Numbered from the stretch's first letter, positions 47,867 to 60,489 are shown. The stretch is DNA of 64,000 nt from Congeria kusceri (GCA_027627225.1 CM051024.1:79174504-79238503), one strand, 5' to 3'. The notes: a model not told the origin generated them from the sequence alone. Translations and numbers: made by a program.

Positions 47867-49348
47867 GAGTACGAAGGCTGTTTTAATACGATTTGTCGTA
47901 ATGTTGTCATATATGTATTCCTTTTTATCATCGTTAAATAATGCTAATTAAATAATCACCTACCAGTGAAAACAACTGTTGTACGATCGTGTAAGTTGAA
48001 GTTGAATATTTTCTTATCGTCTACCTGGTCGTTGACGGCTAAGCATTTGAATTCCACTGCGGATTCCACTTGCAGTTTATTGAAATGAAGGGCACACAGG
48101 GTCGACTTTTTACATTCTGCAAGGATGTTGTCACGACATCGTGTATCTATCCCAGAAATATTTCCCACCGGTTTACTGTCCACCTCACACTCCAGTGAGT
48201 CAAGAATATTGTCATCTGCCCCTCTTGCGAACCTGTGGAGAATTTGGACTGTGGGTGGACCTTATTGACAAAACAATTATACAAAACCTAAAATACGATG
48301 CGCTCAGAAAACACGTACTATAAATACTATATTTGTTTCGACTGTATGCGTGTGTATAGTTATAACAATAACGGAATGCAATATTGTACATAATATACTC
48401 ATCATGCAGTAGGATAGTTTTTATTTTTATTTTTATGTAAGTATTCTATTTTATGGGATATCTTGTAAAACCATATTTCGCCGGAATACGTTTTCAATAT
48501 TCAGTAGTAATAGCTATATTTCATTCGATACTATCCAATCAATAAAGAGTTGGTTACAGTAGAAACCCTACAAGCAGTCGTCCACATTCTTGTCTTGACG
48601 ACTTTCTTACTGTGCCTTTAAAGTGGGTATAAAAGATTTTTCATATCAGTTCATCTTAAAATAATCAGAAAGGGACCAATTAAATTTGCAGTGAGATAGA
48701 ACAAATACAAATGACGAATGAATAAATAAGGCCACTATAAATGTCTGTTTTAACAAAATATACGCATATTACCCCTCACTCTAACAAAACAAAGTTTTAT
48801 ATAATGTTTTAAACTGTGTTTTTTGAAAACTTTACATTTCTGCACTTAGACATTTCTACATTTCGCCTTATTTTAACAATTTGCTTTTAGTTCAGGTCAA
48901 TTCGAAACGCATAAAATCTGTGTGTGTTTTTGAAAACTTAACATTCGTTTACTTTGAGGTTTTATCGCCTTAAATAACAACTTTCGTTTATGTCAGATCA
49001 ATTCGAACCGAATGACATCTTTACTTCTCGTTCTTTATGGATTTCCTTTATTTATTTGCATATCTAGTATTGAAACCGCGTTTGCACGACGTGGCATACA
49101 GTAATATATGTCTTTCTGCACCTCTAGCACATTTTTACATTCTTTTTCTTGGGTTCTTTCGTTTACTTTGTTTTCACCATAGTTCTTAACATTTAGGCTT
49201 TCTAGTATGCATTTATTTTGTATGTTTCACACAGATAACAATACTTCCCATATATTAATGTACTATGGTACGCATAAAAGAACACATTTGATTTAATACA
49301 ATATAAGTATTACGGCATGGATTTAATAACTGAAGGAGCAGGTTTTGT

Positions 49349-49430
49349 TGCGGCCCGGTTTGCACAGTCTGTGGAACACTGGCCCTGTAAGCACAAGGTC
49401 ACAGGTTCGAGTCCCCTACTGGCTGCACAA
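49349..49430 (+). repeat. tRNA-like sequence (SINE head or tRNA pseudogene)
   Basis: Contains a B box 'ggttcgagtcc' (49404-49414) and a weak A box ('tttgcacagtctg', about 49358), ending 'tggctgcac'. A truncated version is in the equivalent intron of IgR6 (about 58550-58600), so it predates the IgR5/IgR6 duplication. The fold is not convincing as a working tRNA. Confidence 0.5.
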
Positions 49431-49861
49431 TTTCTCACACTGTGACATAAGGTTCACAGTCAGTTCAAACAATTCAAACGACAATTATATTGGAGCAATA
49501 AACATACAAACTAAATATTCACAGTATTTTAATGGCATGACTTACGTAAATAATAATGAACTGTTTATTGGCCATAAGAAAAAAGCAAGATACTAGTACA
49601 TTGTAGATGGTTATGTCATATCACGAATTTGAGATTGCAAAAGAGAAGAGTTAAAACCTAATAAAAACATATATATACATTCGAGAAAGATCTACAGTGT
49701 AGTCCTCGCTGAAATCAACTCTGAACGAAACACATTGTACCCGACAAGTAATGATATGGCCGGAGGCGTCCTGTGAAACGTTGACGTACAGGGTCGAGAC
49801 GATGTTTCTATGGCCAGTATTGGTCGTCTTGCTCGAATTCAGACCGGGAAGGACCGATGTC

Positions 49862-49944
49862 CACGTGAAGGAGAGTTCCGGGGCAAATAACACTGATTGT
49901 AACATATACAGTCAGTGTTATTTGCCCCGGAACACCTTCACGTA
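49862..49944. repeat. Inverted repeat at the Ig1/Ig2 fusion of IgR5
   Basis: Arms of about 37 bases ('acgtgaagg...gttccggggc' and complement) around a loop of about 10 bases. One arm is genuine Ig1 coding sequence; the other is its inverted copy attached to Ig2. Confidence 0.85.
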
Positions 49945-49989
49945 ACTCAGGAACGTCAAGCACCGTTTCTCCTTGGAATTCTTGGAATA

Positions 49990-50500
49990 AAACAATTAAC
50001 GAAACTAATTTTAAGCTCGACCTTCCTCATTATGTACATTGGTAAGTATATGTTTAGTTTTCATCAATTTTTTACATTAAATTATTCCATTAAATGTTGT
50101 AAATAAAACATATTGCTGACATGAACGTTGTCTTTTTCAGACTTTAATTTTAAACTGATGAAAATCAGTCATCGTTAATTAGTCATATATCACAGAGTAC
50201 GTCAGAAATATCAGGAATTGACTGTAACTTGTTAAATGTCGATGATAAACAGAAAATGGAATAGTGCCATTAAAACTAATGGAATGTCTACTTATTTAAA
50301 ACTCTCATCCATTTTATATTCACATCGATGCACACGTTGTTAAAGTTTCATAAAAATATTGCATTTATCTTCCGTCAAAACATAAGGACCATAACTGCGA
50401 TCCAAACGGGAATAGTGTACAATATCGTTGCATTTGTATTCTCCTCGAGATCTTTCACAAATTCGCTCCTGTTGTACTTTTCTGATATGTGTATTTATTA
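49990..50500. other. Spacer upstream of IgR5
   Basis: No gene. Similar along its length to 36845-37345 upstream of the IgR4 Ig1 exon, for example 'gacatgaacgttgtctttt' in both. Confidence 0.65.
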
Positions 50501-50735
50501 TATACCTGTTTAAAATCTTACCGAAATACATGCTGTATCAATCGGTGAAATACATGTCGACAGACAAAAAATCCCGTATTATGCTACTCGCTAGTTTTCC
50601 AATCCCGTATTACCACACTAGCCGGACTACTTTTTTCAGCATATAATGACGTCATCATAGTGCATAGAGAAAATAGGAAACCCTCTTGTTCTATTATTAG
50701 ACACATCGTCTGCAACACTGAACACAAAAATAAAC

Positions 50736-52649
50736 ATGGCCGAATTGTCAACGCTGGACTTGTCGGGATGGTCAGAAATTGGCATTTTTAATTTAATCGA
50801 TGATTGTTTCTTTGAAAATAAATTATTTGAAACGCAAGACACTAATTCTGGAGACAATGGTAAGGCCAATAGTTCTGAATCCAGTGAAAAATGTGATGAA
50901 AATCAAACTGACAGTTCAATGACCACCACCCATGGACCAGATGTCCAGCTGTGCAATGAAACTGATTCTGATCCAAACCAAAGGTCCTGTACAGAAGTAA
51001 AAATCATTGAAATCCAACTAAACAGTACTACTCCTTCGAATGTACAAATGGAAAGAAAACAACAGCCTACATTTATTAATGTTTCAGAAGATGATAAAAC
51101 ACATTTTGTTGAAAGTATGAAAAATGCAAACACTCTTCGCAAAACAGAATTATGTATGCGGCATTTCCAACGATGGCTTCTAGATCCACCTCGCAATGAG
51201 ACAAGGTCTGCCTGGTAAATCATGCCAACTGAACTCGACAACTATATTGGCTCATTCCTTTTGTCCATCCGCAAAGCCGATGGGTCTGATTATGAGCCGG
51301 ACACTCTCACAAGCTATCATAGAGGAATTGATAGGTTTGCAAAATAACTTAAATTCATACATTTTTATAGCATATATAAACCGACTAGTATATGAAAATA
51401 TATTTGTTAACAAATAAAAACAGGAATTTCATCACACGTTTTCCCTATTTTTCCAGAATCAGCGTCCACCCACTTTATATTATATAAAATCAATAATATG
51501 CAGACAATATGCAAAGTAAATTAAGTATGGTCGACCATAAGCATAAATATTAAAATTGTAATTTGTTTAGCTTTACCAATTTATTAAACAAAGTGTTTTT
51601 GTTCCTTTTTTCAGATGTTTAAGAGAAAATAAGTACCCCTACAGCATCGTGTCTGATCGAGAGTTTGAAACTTCTCGAAAGGTGTTGTCTTCAAAAAGGA
51701 AGGAACTGAAACAAAAAGGTAAAGGAAACAGACCCCATGCTTCAGAAGCCATAACTTCTGACGAGAGAGCCATTCTTGTCGAAAAAGAAATTATTGGACT
51801 TAAAAGCCCAATACAGCTCTTGAATCAAGTGTGGCTAAATAATACAACGTTGTTTGGCATTCGTGGTGGCACTGAAAGTCACAACTTAAAATAGGGTGAT
51901 ATCAAAAGAAAACAACTGACCAAGGACGAGTGTACCTTGAGTACAATGAAAGGTTGACAAAGACTCGAACATCTGAGACAACGTCTGAACAAAGGGCATT
52001 TCGGCCTAAGCAATTTGCTCATAGCAACAAAGATTCGTGCCCTGTGGAAGCATACAAGGAATTTGCTAGACACCGACCAAAAGAAGCTCTCCATGATGAC
52101 TCCCCATTTTATCTCTCTATCAACTACAGTCGACCAGCTGGTTCAGAGAGGTGGTACAAATGCCAGCCCATGGGTGAAAACTCATTGAGGTCCATCATGA
52201 AAAACATGGCTGAAAGGGGTAATTTGACAGGTCGGAAAACCAACCATAGTGCCCGGAAAACGACCTGCACAACACTCTTGCACAATGGCATTGCTCCAAC
52301 GACCATACAACAGCTAACTGGACACAAGAATGTGCAGAGTGTCAACAATTATGCAAAAGCATCTCTCGAAATGCAAGCAGCCATGTCCGATATAATATCG
52401 GAAAATCCTCATAGACAACAAAGAATGCCACCTACCTCTAGATCTTTGATCCCGACACCTATTCAAAACACGTCTCTGGCCAACAGCAACACAAGCACAT
52501 CAAACGCCGCCATTGAATATTCCCAAGAAAACACAAATCTCCAGAGTGCACAATTATTCCGGTGTAACGTAACCATCAATAACTATTATGCACAATCTCC
52601 GTCGAATAAACGCAAGAGAATACGCATAATAGAAAGTGACAGCGAATGA
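50736..52649 (+). pseudogene. Crypton-type tyrosine recombinase (decayed)
   Basis: Starts ATG at 50736. The N-terminal part (to 51215) ends in TLRKTELCMRHFQRWLL; the conserved ELDNYIGSFLLSIRK and YEPDTLTSYHRGIDR blocks follow to 51334; an intron is likely at 51335-51614 (gt..ag); then comes the recombinase domain. Catalytic positions are visible: Arg in FGIRGGTESH (about 51860), His-x-x-Arg in TNHSARKTTC (about 52240-52260), and GHKNVQSVNNY with the Tyr nucleophile (about 52320-52350). Lesions are an in-frame TAA at 51216-51218, a TAG at 51892-51894 and a one-base frameshift around 51905-51920. The C-terminal third (51930-52649) is open. By architecture this is the Crypton (DUF3504-like) class. 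It is inserted in a spacer that is continuous at the duplicated locus near 37345. Confidence 0.83.
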
Positions 52650-52883
52650 ATGATGCAAAATGAATTAATCCAATGAATTTTGCCTTTCAATGATTAGTCC
52701 ACATGTCAAGTTTGAGACTGCGTTTCTCACTGTTCGATTGTTTACACATTCATTTACATAAAATGTATTCATGCGCGCCTTATAAAATACGGCGTAACGT
52801 TTGAGTCATTGTTTTTTATTTGTTGTTCAACACAGGAAATACAATTTTTGAACAGTTTAAGTTTGTGTTTGTATATAATAAAA

Positions 52884-53042
52884 GGAATATTACGCTAGTC
52901 AATTGTTCCAAGAGTATGTATCAGTCTCGTGGCTTGCGTTATTTCGTATCACACTCGAGGCTCCGCCTCTCGTGTGATACGTCATCACACAAGCCACTCG
53001 ATTGATACATACTCTTGGAACAATTGGCTAGCGTAATATTCC
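52884..53042. repeat. 159-bp near-perfect hairpin
   Basis: 'ggaatattacgctag' at the left and 'ctagcgtaatattcc' at the right, with complementarity continuing almost to the centre ('gaggctccgcctc') at about 90 percent. It forms the right end of the insertion that also holds the Crypton. Confidence 0.92.
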
Positions 53043-53045
53043 GTA

Positions 53046-55400
53046 TATAACAATTGTTTAATATCAGAGATAATATAAGCGATTCTGAAATATCGCGGGT
53101 TGAGCGAGAAACGGTTGTATCTGCTATAGAAATGTTAAGCAGAGAAAACAGTTTTTCGCTTAACCCTTTTTATTTCGTGACGCACACCTTTGGCATTCTA
53201 AATTTAACAATGCTGGAAATTCCTATTTGATTTACATCGTTAGCTTTATGTAATGTACGAGGATTACATTTGAAGATAATATACCTTGGCATAAAGCATA
53301 ATTAGTTAAATTATAACCTCAATGTCAGTTTGTTTATTGCTCATATTAATTGTTTTTCTTGTAGAAAAAATATTATTAAAATAAAGCACAAGTTAAATAA
53401 TGATTAATGTAAATGATTGAATGTGTTACTTACAAAATAAATTGATTGTTTAACTGAATGATTTATATCTAATGTTTTATTATTGAATTGGCCGTTTCAA
53501 GTGGTATAAAGTGGCATAAGCATTGTAATGCATTTACATTTCTTTTATTATTTTGTACTGTAGTAGGTCACTTGGATGAATAAAAAGTTGTTTCGTTTTT
53601 GGTCATAGGCGCTGTTATAAAGGGAGATCACTTTTTTAAAGTATTAATGTATTAATGTACTCTTACTTACTATGTTCCTTAACGGCACCTATTGTTTTGC
53701 TTTCGTAAATAGGAGCTACCCTAAGGATTAATACCCTACAATAAGCGTATAGTGAGTTAAGTCTGAAAAAAAACATGTTTGCTCATTAATGAAGTATTTT
53801 ATTCCATTTATTATGTTAACTCCATTTGAGTATATTTCGTATTTTTAATTAATTAAAAATAGCTGCATCCTATTGTGTAACTTGTTTTGTCTTTCATACA
53901 AGTATCTGATAACATTTTTAATATATCAGAAACATATCCATATTATTGTGCAACTGTACATACATATACTATCTGTTACATACACACATTGTATAGTATT
54001 ATGGTACTTTTTTCACATTATCTATTAAATGGTTTAAATTGATTAAAACTCATTAACATTTTTAATATATCAGAAACATATCCATATTATTGTGCAACTG
54101 TACATACATATACTATCTGTTACATACACACATTGTATAGTATTATGGTACTTTTTTCACATTATCTATTAAATGGTTTAATTTGTTTAAATTGATTAAA
54201 ACTTATTAACATTTTTAATATATCAGAAACATATCCATATTAAAGTTTTCATTCAATCAATTAATAATGTAACACTAACATTTTCAGATTTCACACTATT
54301 AATAAACTCAACACGATAAATAGTTTGCTTCCTCCTTTATCAAATAATAAATTACAGTATTCTGAACCAGAAGTATTTATATATTTACTATTGTAGGCTA
54401 GAAGCTTTTTTGTAAGCTTTATCGCTGAAATAAATGTTGTTGTTGTTGTTGTTGTTGTTGAATAAAAAGTAAATCTGCGCAAAAAGCGTAACCTAATATC
54501 GATGCAGCAGGAGTAACACAACGTTTTTCAAACACTTGATAGAGGTACTATTACTCTGTTCAGTTCATAACATTGCAACTTAGATAGAATGCGTCAAATG
54601 ATGGACCTTTTCACCTATAACTGATTATAACGTTTTGAAGTCCAATACACTATGTTGGGTTGACCAAATTACAATACCGAATAAAAAAATAAACACATAA
54701 CAAAACAAAAATCAATCAACCTGGGGACACCGCCGTCTTGATGTGAATGCAATGCATTGGTCATTTCAAGATTGAAAATTACACTAGATCCCGCACATGT
54801 GTGTTGGTAAACTTTGCAAACAAGTTTAAAAATAATAATACATTTTCTTGAATTGGATAATTTGTATTATGCACATCCTATTGTATAAGGGAAGTGTACC
54901 AGTTAAACTGGAGTTGCCAATATATAAAGTAACTGACATATATACCTTTTAACTCAATCAAGTGTCTTCTTTAATTCATATTATATTACGACAAAACGCA
55001 ACTAAGGAGACTAGTTATGGTCGTGTAATTAACCTTGAATTTGCATTTTTAATTTTTATATAATCCAAGTCCATTAAGCATTACGTATTTCAATCAGCAA
55101 ATATGTACGTGACAACAGCTGTAAGGCGCAAATGCTATTTGTTTTCTCCTCCTTATATAATATCTTTATTAGCAGAAAATTAGAAGAAATATTTTAATTT
55201 CAATTTTGTTTTCGTAGATGCTGGAAACAGGGTACGAAGAGCCAGCATCTTTGTGTGCTTTAATTGAACGGTCTATGTTTATAAATGATTTTATTCTGTA
55301 TTTAGAAAACTTGTCAATGTACAATAGTATTGACAGTAGTAGTGATTGAATAAACTTTCTCCATTTTCTACAACTCAGCCATTTTTCGATTGTTTTCGGA
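53046..55400. repeat. Duplicated spacer (partner 37345-39200)
   Basis: Long collinear similarity with 37345-39200. It contains a local triplication (53910-54240) and a (GTT)8 tract (about 54436-54460). No gene. Confidence 0.75.
53910..54240. repeat. 144-153 bp tandem repeat, 2.3 units
   Basis: Units begin at 53911, 54055 and 54208 with 'aacatttttaatatatcaga'. The first two are almost identical through 'tattatggtacttttttcac'. Confidence 0.95.
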
Positions 55401-55863
55401 AAAATGATGTATATATCGAATTTCAATTTTATTGTTGAAAAGCGATTTCATGTTTTGAATATCTTTAAATATTGCATTAACAAAATTAACAAAGTCGTTT
55501 GGTCTTTTATTGTTTGAATTATAAGTGTTGATTTTAACTCACATACACTGAAATACACGATTGTGACAGCTTTTAATGTTCTACAAATATAGAATAACGA
55601 AGTTGTACATAAAACAGAAATACGTGTATGCAAATGTGATCAAAACCAGTACTGAAAATCTGGATAAAGGTAAGAAGAATATTTATTAAAAATAAAAGAA
55701 TGGTTTCATATTCAACCACAACGTCACTGCAAACATTACAAATACAAAAAAAAGATCTCCAACGTGCACACGTTTTATTTTATCAATAAGCCCCTAAATG
55801 AGTCAAGACCCTCAATGTTTTTCCCGTCAATATGCAAATGAGTGTGGTCCAAGTTCGTACAAA

Positions 55864-58800
55864 TTATACGATCTTAAGAGTGCTTCCAGGGGTGACGATG
55901 TGTTGTCTCGGTGTCCGCGGTGGTAGCGTGTCACGTGTTTTGGGTTTTCTGATATAAAGTACGGGATTATTACGACAAATATTTATATGCATTTCAAGTT
56001 CTATGTTCCATGCCATGACATAAAAAATGCTTACTTTAATTCTATTCTTCATAATTTTAGTCCACTGTAAGTTAACGGTTTATTAACTTAAACATCCAGT
56101 AACATGTAAAACACAATCACGGTTGTGCGAGATTTCGTTAAAACGTACCTTCTTTAATCACTTAAATGAGAACTAATATTTATGCTTAAAAATGGTTAAA
56201 GTATCAGAAATCTGGTAACGCCCTGACAGAATTGTATGATTTAAAGCGATGTTTAAATTATTTTAAAAACAATATTTTTTCCACTGAAAATAAAAATGTT
56301 ATATTATTATGTGAAACATGCTGTGAACGTCATCGATAGGCGCCACTAAACAACGTTATCTAAATACCATAAATACCGATCCTAGGATTCATGTACACAT
56401 AACAGTTATATATAATAAATACTGTATAATATATATTAAACAGTATATAAGATTTAATATAAAAATATATGTTAAGTAATTTATTGCAAATTATTGTATT
56501 AACGCACAATGTTATCAATTTAATTAATCAATTTCTTACCCATCCAACGGCGCTTTTAGTTTATAACGTTGTCTAATAACTGAAATTAAATTTTAAAATT
56601 TAAGCAACATCACTGTAGTTATACAATGAATAACACACAGGCTTTTATATCACACGAGAAACGTGAATCTAACTGTCTGTAAAAAGCAAAGTGACAAACT
56701 TGAGTTATGTCATTTTAACTTTATATCTGATTTAAAAAGAAAAATACTAGAACGGTTAAGAACAGAACAATAACTTCATAAGCCTTTGTAGCAAACACTG
56801 CAGGAAATTTACATGGGTGTTACATTTACAGTTCAATTTGCATTAAAACTTCTGATCCTAGACATGTTTAGTCGTTGCCGTTTTAAAAATACCTGATACG
56901 CTCAATGAAAATTTCATATAAAATATACTTATATGTAAGTGTAAAATAAATTTAGATTTATTTACGATTGTTTAATACAGCGGAAGATGCAAGATACTCA
57001 CGTTTGACTATGATGACTCAACTCACAATGCAGCACCACACAAACAACATTGGTCCCGTGCCAATCAACGTGTACATCAGTCCTTGTAGTTCCGATGTCT
57101 CAAACCTGCTACACACGCATTAAATGAAATGTACTCTACAATGTTACTTTCACGAATAATATTACGGGTACTTCGCTCATTACAAGCTTTTATTATATAC
57201 CTATTTAGAAAACACATTTTAAAGACAGCACGTGTTCTGTATGGAATGTGAACGCATACGCAATGTAATAAAGAAATACATAGGCATGTAATAGATACAT
57301 GTAATAAATAATGTAAAAAGTAGTTTTTCGTATGGAACTTGTCTGTATTGGATCGGAATGTCCGATACATGTTAGAAAGAAGCTAAACATCGCATTTACT
57401 TGGAGACGTTCAATTTACAGGTACACGTATATAACTGTGATATATATCATAGAATAATGTGTATATAGACTTTTTGACTATTAGATTTATGTTAATATTG
57501 TCAAATCTGTATACCTTGTTATCATTTTTAAATAATGTAATTTGCATAATCACCTACCTACAACTGTATTACGATCGTGTAAGTTGAAGTTGAATGTGGT
57601 TTTTATATTGGTCATGGTCGTAGACGGCCAAGCATTTCAATTCTACTGCCGCCGCGGAATCGTTTTGCAGTCTATTCACGTCAATGACACACATGGTTGA
57701 TTTTTCACATTCTGCAATAATGTTGTCACCACAATGCATATCTGTCCAGGTAATATTGCCCACCGGATTACTGTCCACCTCACATTCCAGTGAGTCCAGA
57801 AGATTGCCCTCAGCACCTCTTGCGAACCTGGGGCGAATTTGGACCATGGCTGGACCTTATTAACAACACAATTATAAGAGAAATGACAATACAAAGCCCC
57901 CAAATGGTAGTAATAGAAAAATAACATACTTGTTTCGATTGTATATATGTTTATCGCATTAACAATTACGGAATGCAATAATTTACAATATATAAACATA
58001 CTCATCATGCAGTAGGATTGTTTGTTTCATGTTTCTGTAACTAAGTGCTTTAAGTTCAGATCAATTCGAAACGCATGACACGTCTGTGTGTTTTCGAAAA
58101 CTTAGCATTCGTGATTTTCGATGTCTTATTGCCTTATGAAACAACTTACTTTTAGTTCAAATAAATTCAAAACGCAGACATGACATCTTTGCTTCTCGTT
58201 CACTTCGGATGTATTTCTCTCTCTCTTTTTTAATTTGCACTTCTTGTATTTAACAGTGTTTGAACTACATTATATTCTATTTGTCTTGATGACCTCTTGC
58301 TCGTCTTAACTGTTCTCTTATATGATTCAAATCGTTTACTTTTGTCGTGTTAACCATATGACACCTTAAGTTATTAACATTTGCGTCTTACTAGCATGCA
58401 TTTAGTTGGTATGTTTTACAAATACAACAATACTTATATACCAATGTACGAGTATGTCGTACTATTCTGTGCACAAAAATGACTCAATAACTTAAATATA
58501 ATATAAGCGTCACGGCATATGAACTTGATCACTAATGTGGCAGGTCTTGTTGCGGCACGGTAAGCTCAATATAGGGAACACTGGGCCTGTAATTAGTTTA
58601 GAAAAATCACGCACAATACATTTTCACAGTACTGATAATGGTATTACTGACTGAAAAATGCACTTTTTCTTTGGCCTAAAAAGGAAAACATGTGCTTATG
58701 TCATATACTATTTGCGATTGCAAAAGTGAATACTGTAGTTGTAATAAAAACCATATACACATACTTGGAAGGTCTATAAGGTATTCTTTGCTGTAAGCAA

Positions 58801-59803
58801 CCTCGAACTCCGAACATTGTAAATGACAATGATTTATGTGGCATGAAGCGCCCTGTGCAATGTTCACGCACAGCGTCGACACTATATCTCAATGACCAGA
58901 ACTGGTCGTATTGCTCAGGTTTAGACCCGGTAGGTCTGATGTCCATGCGACTAACTAACTAACTAACCCATTTACATAATTGTACAGTGCATGGATTAAT
59001 AAGAGAACATTATTTTGATGCATATGTGCTTGTTGTAGATAAAATAATGAACCTGACAATTCGTATCAAAACTACAATCAAAACGTTTTTTAGAATGAGA
59101 ATAAATGCAAAATAACTTACATTTGTATATAACCGTTTTGGTTATGAACTCATTAAACAAATATTGCTCATTGCTTCCTTTTGTATAAGACGTACAGGTT
59201 AAGTGTTTTATTATTCTAACTTCTGTCCATGTCAGTCAGTGTTTTCATACTGGTAAATGCCCCAGATGCTGGGTCATAGATGTTTTTCTGCTCTTCGTCC
59301 GAAAGTGGCTTATTTTCCAGATTCAGTTCCATTCGTGCAGGATATTTCAGATTGCTGACCGAACATGTGATCTGCCCTGGTACATCCTCGTGTATGTCAG
59401 GGACGTCAAGAACCATTTCTCCATGAGATACGATAAGAAACATGCAATTCAATTGATGTTATTTTTTTGCAAACAACGCGTCAGTTCAAATATATTTCTA
59501 TATCAGGACCGTTATTTCGGCCCTTTATATTTTATCTGTGTCACGAATTATGTTTGGAAATTGCAGATTTGCAAACATATGAATTTACCCCTTTTGTTAT
59601 TCCAGTCAAAATTCATTTATTTATTTTCATTGAAAAAAGTCTAGCATACAAATAATTCATAATTTATTTTCGACATACGTGTTCATAATGATAAATTTGC
59701 CATTAATTTCCTTACAATTAAACGACTAATTCTGTATTATTAAACTTAAATTACCAGAGATAAGAAAAAGTATTGAGAACACTAATTCAATTAAATTACA
59801 CAT
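55864..59803 (-). pseudogene. IgR6: Ig receptor pseudogene, IgR3 tail type
   Basis: Minus-strand exons: signal 59803-59755 (open, MCNLIELVFSILFL), Ig1 about 59425-59121, Ig2 truncated about 58950-58765, Ig3 57855-57558, transmembrane 57105-57002, tail 56579-56540 and 55948-55864. Lesions: Ig1 acceptor AG lost, its Trp codon in the D-R-S-W-N-N region is TAG, and a base is inserted just after; Ig2 has lost its first third at a 'ctaactaactaa' repeat and has TGA where IgR3 has Arg; Ig3 has an extra base near its end (298); the membrane exon is one base short and carries TGA. The two tail exons remain open and in phase (KLKAPLDG; PPRTPRQ; ending T-L-K-I-V). Clearly dead. Confidence 0.85.
57420..57465. 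repeat. Single copy of the IgR5 46-bp unit
   Basis: 'actgtgatatatatcataga' followed by 'ataatg' matches the IgR5 array unit, at the same intron position, present once. Confidence 0.8.
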
Positions 59804-60102
59804 ATCGGTGATTCTTCGTGTGAAGGTATTGTTATACTGGTACATTCAAAAGTGTGGAATGTCCGAAAGTGTAACAAATGTGTAAAACTTATTGCAGAAT
59901 GAAAATATTTCTTGTTGATTTTTTCCAACAAGCGTTGTTGGTTTCTGATTCCGGTCAACTCATGGACGTGTTTTAAGTGTTGTATTAATTATTGATTTGT
60001 TCGTTTGCCATATATGTACATATGGCCTGAAAGACAAAGCATTATTCGCACAGACATTAACTTCCTTAGGCGGCTTGATACAGATTTGCTGGCCCATATC
60101 TC

Positions 60103-60427
60103 CACGGTTAGGAGACTCACCGGACCACCTCATTTGGAGATGTTAAGAAATGTCCGGTGTTGACATCCGATGTGGGCCGGTAGTATTGTAAACATAAAAA
60201 AAACTTCCAAATGTGTATTAATTGTGAAATGTTTAACAGATATCGATTATGTCTAATATTATTTTCGTCATAAGTGCATTACATTCTTTTGAATACATTG
60301 TAAATGTGGATGTTGGAATTTGTTGGATATTATTTACTTTTTATACCACCTGACCATCTCGGAAGTCACCACCGGATATGTTCTTATCACCTCTAAATGA
60401 GGTGGTCTCGTGAGTCTCCTAACCGTG
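60103..60427. mobile_element. 325-bp inverted-repeat element (MITE-like)
   Basis: Ends CACGGTTAGGAGACTCAC and its complement at the right, with inverted arms continuing diverged for about 90 bases ('ggaccacctcattt' / 'aaatgaggtggtctc'). 'atct' occurs at both flanks and may be a target duplication. No open frame. Confidence 0.85.
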
Positions 60428-60489
60428 ATCTGGCTGTGTGCGTAACAATTCGTTAAGTCATAATCAATTGCGATTATAGTTTCCGTGTT

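Larger units (their letters stand above)
46149..49980 (-). pseudogene. IgR5: rearranged Ig receptor pseudogene
   Basis: On the minus strand: a fused Ig1/Ig2 relic 49980-about 49679, Ig3 48260-47964, transmembrane 47274-47167, first tail exon 46722-46690, last tail exon 46222-46149. Ig3 (297 bases) and the membrane exon (108 bases) are open and correctly phased, but the Ig3 core Trp reads Gly (NISGID). Only the first part of Ig1 (to VPGQIT) remains; it runs through an inverted repeat directly into the second half of Ig2, whose donor GT is lost. The first tail exon is 33 instead of 40 bases, and the last one carries a frameshift before its G-G-T-I-G-I-V end. No signal exon is seen. It belongs to the IgR3 tail type. 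Confidence 0.82.

Noticed and set aside
59390..59655. Plus-strand open frames near IgR6
   Set aside because: Partly antisense of the Ig1 relic and otherwise without domain; the minus-strand exon explains the region.
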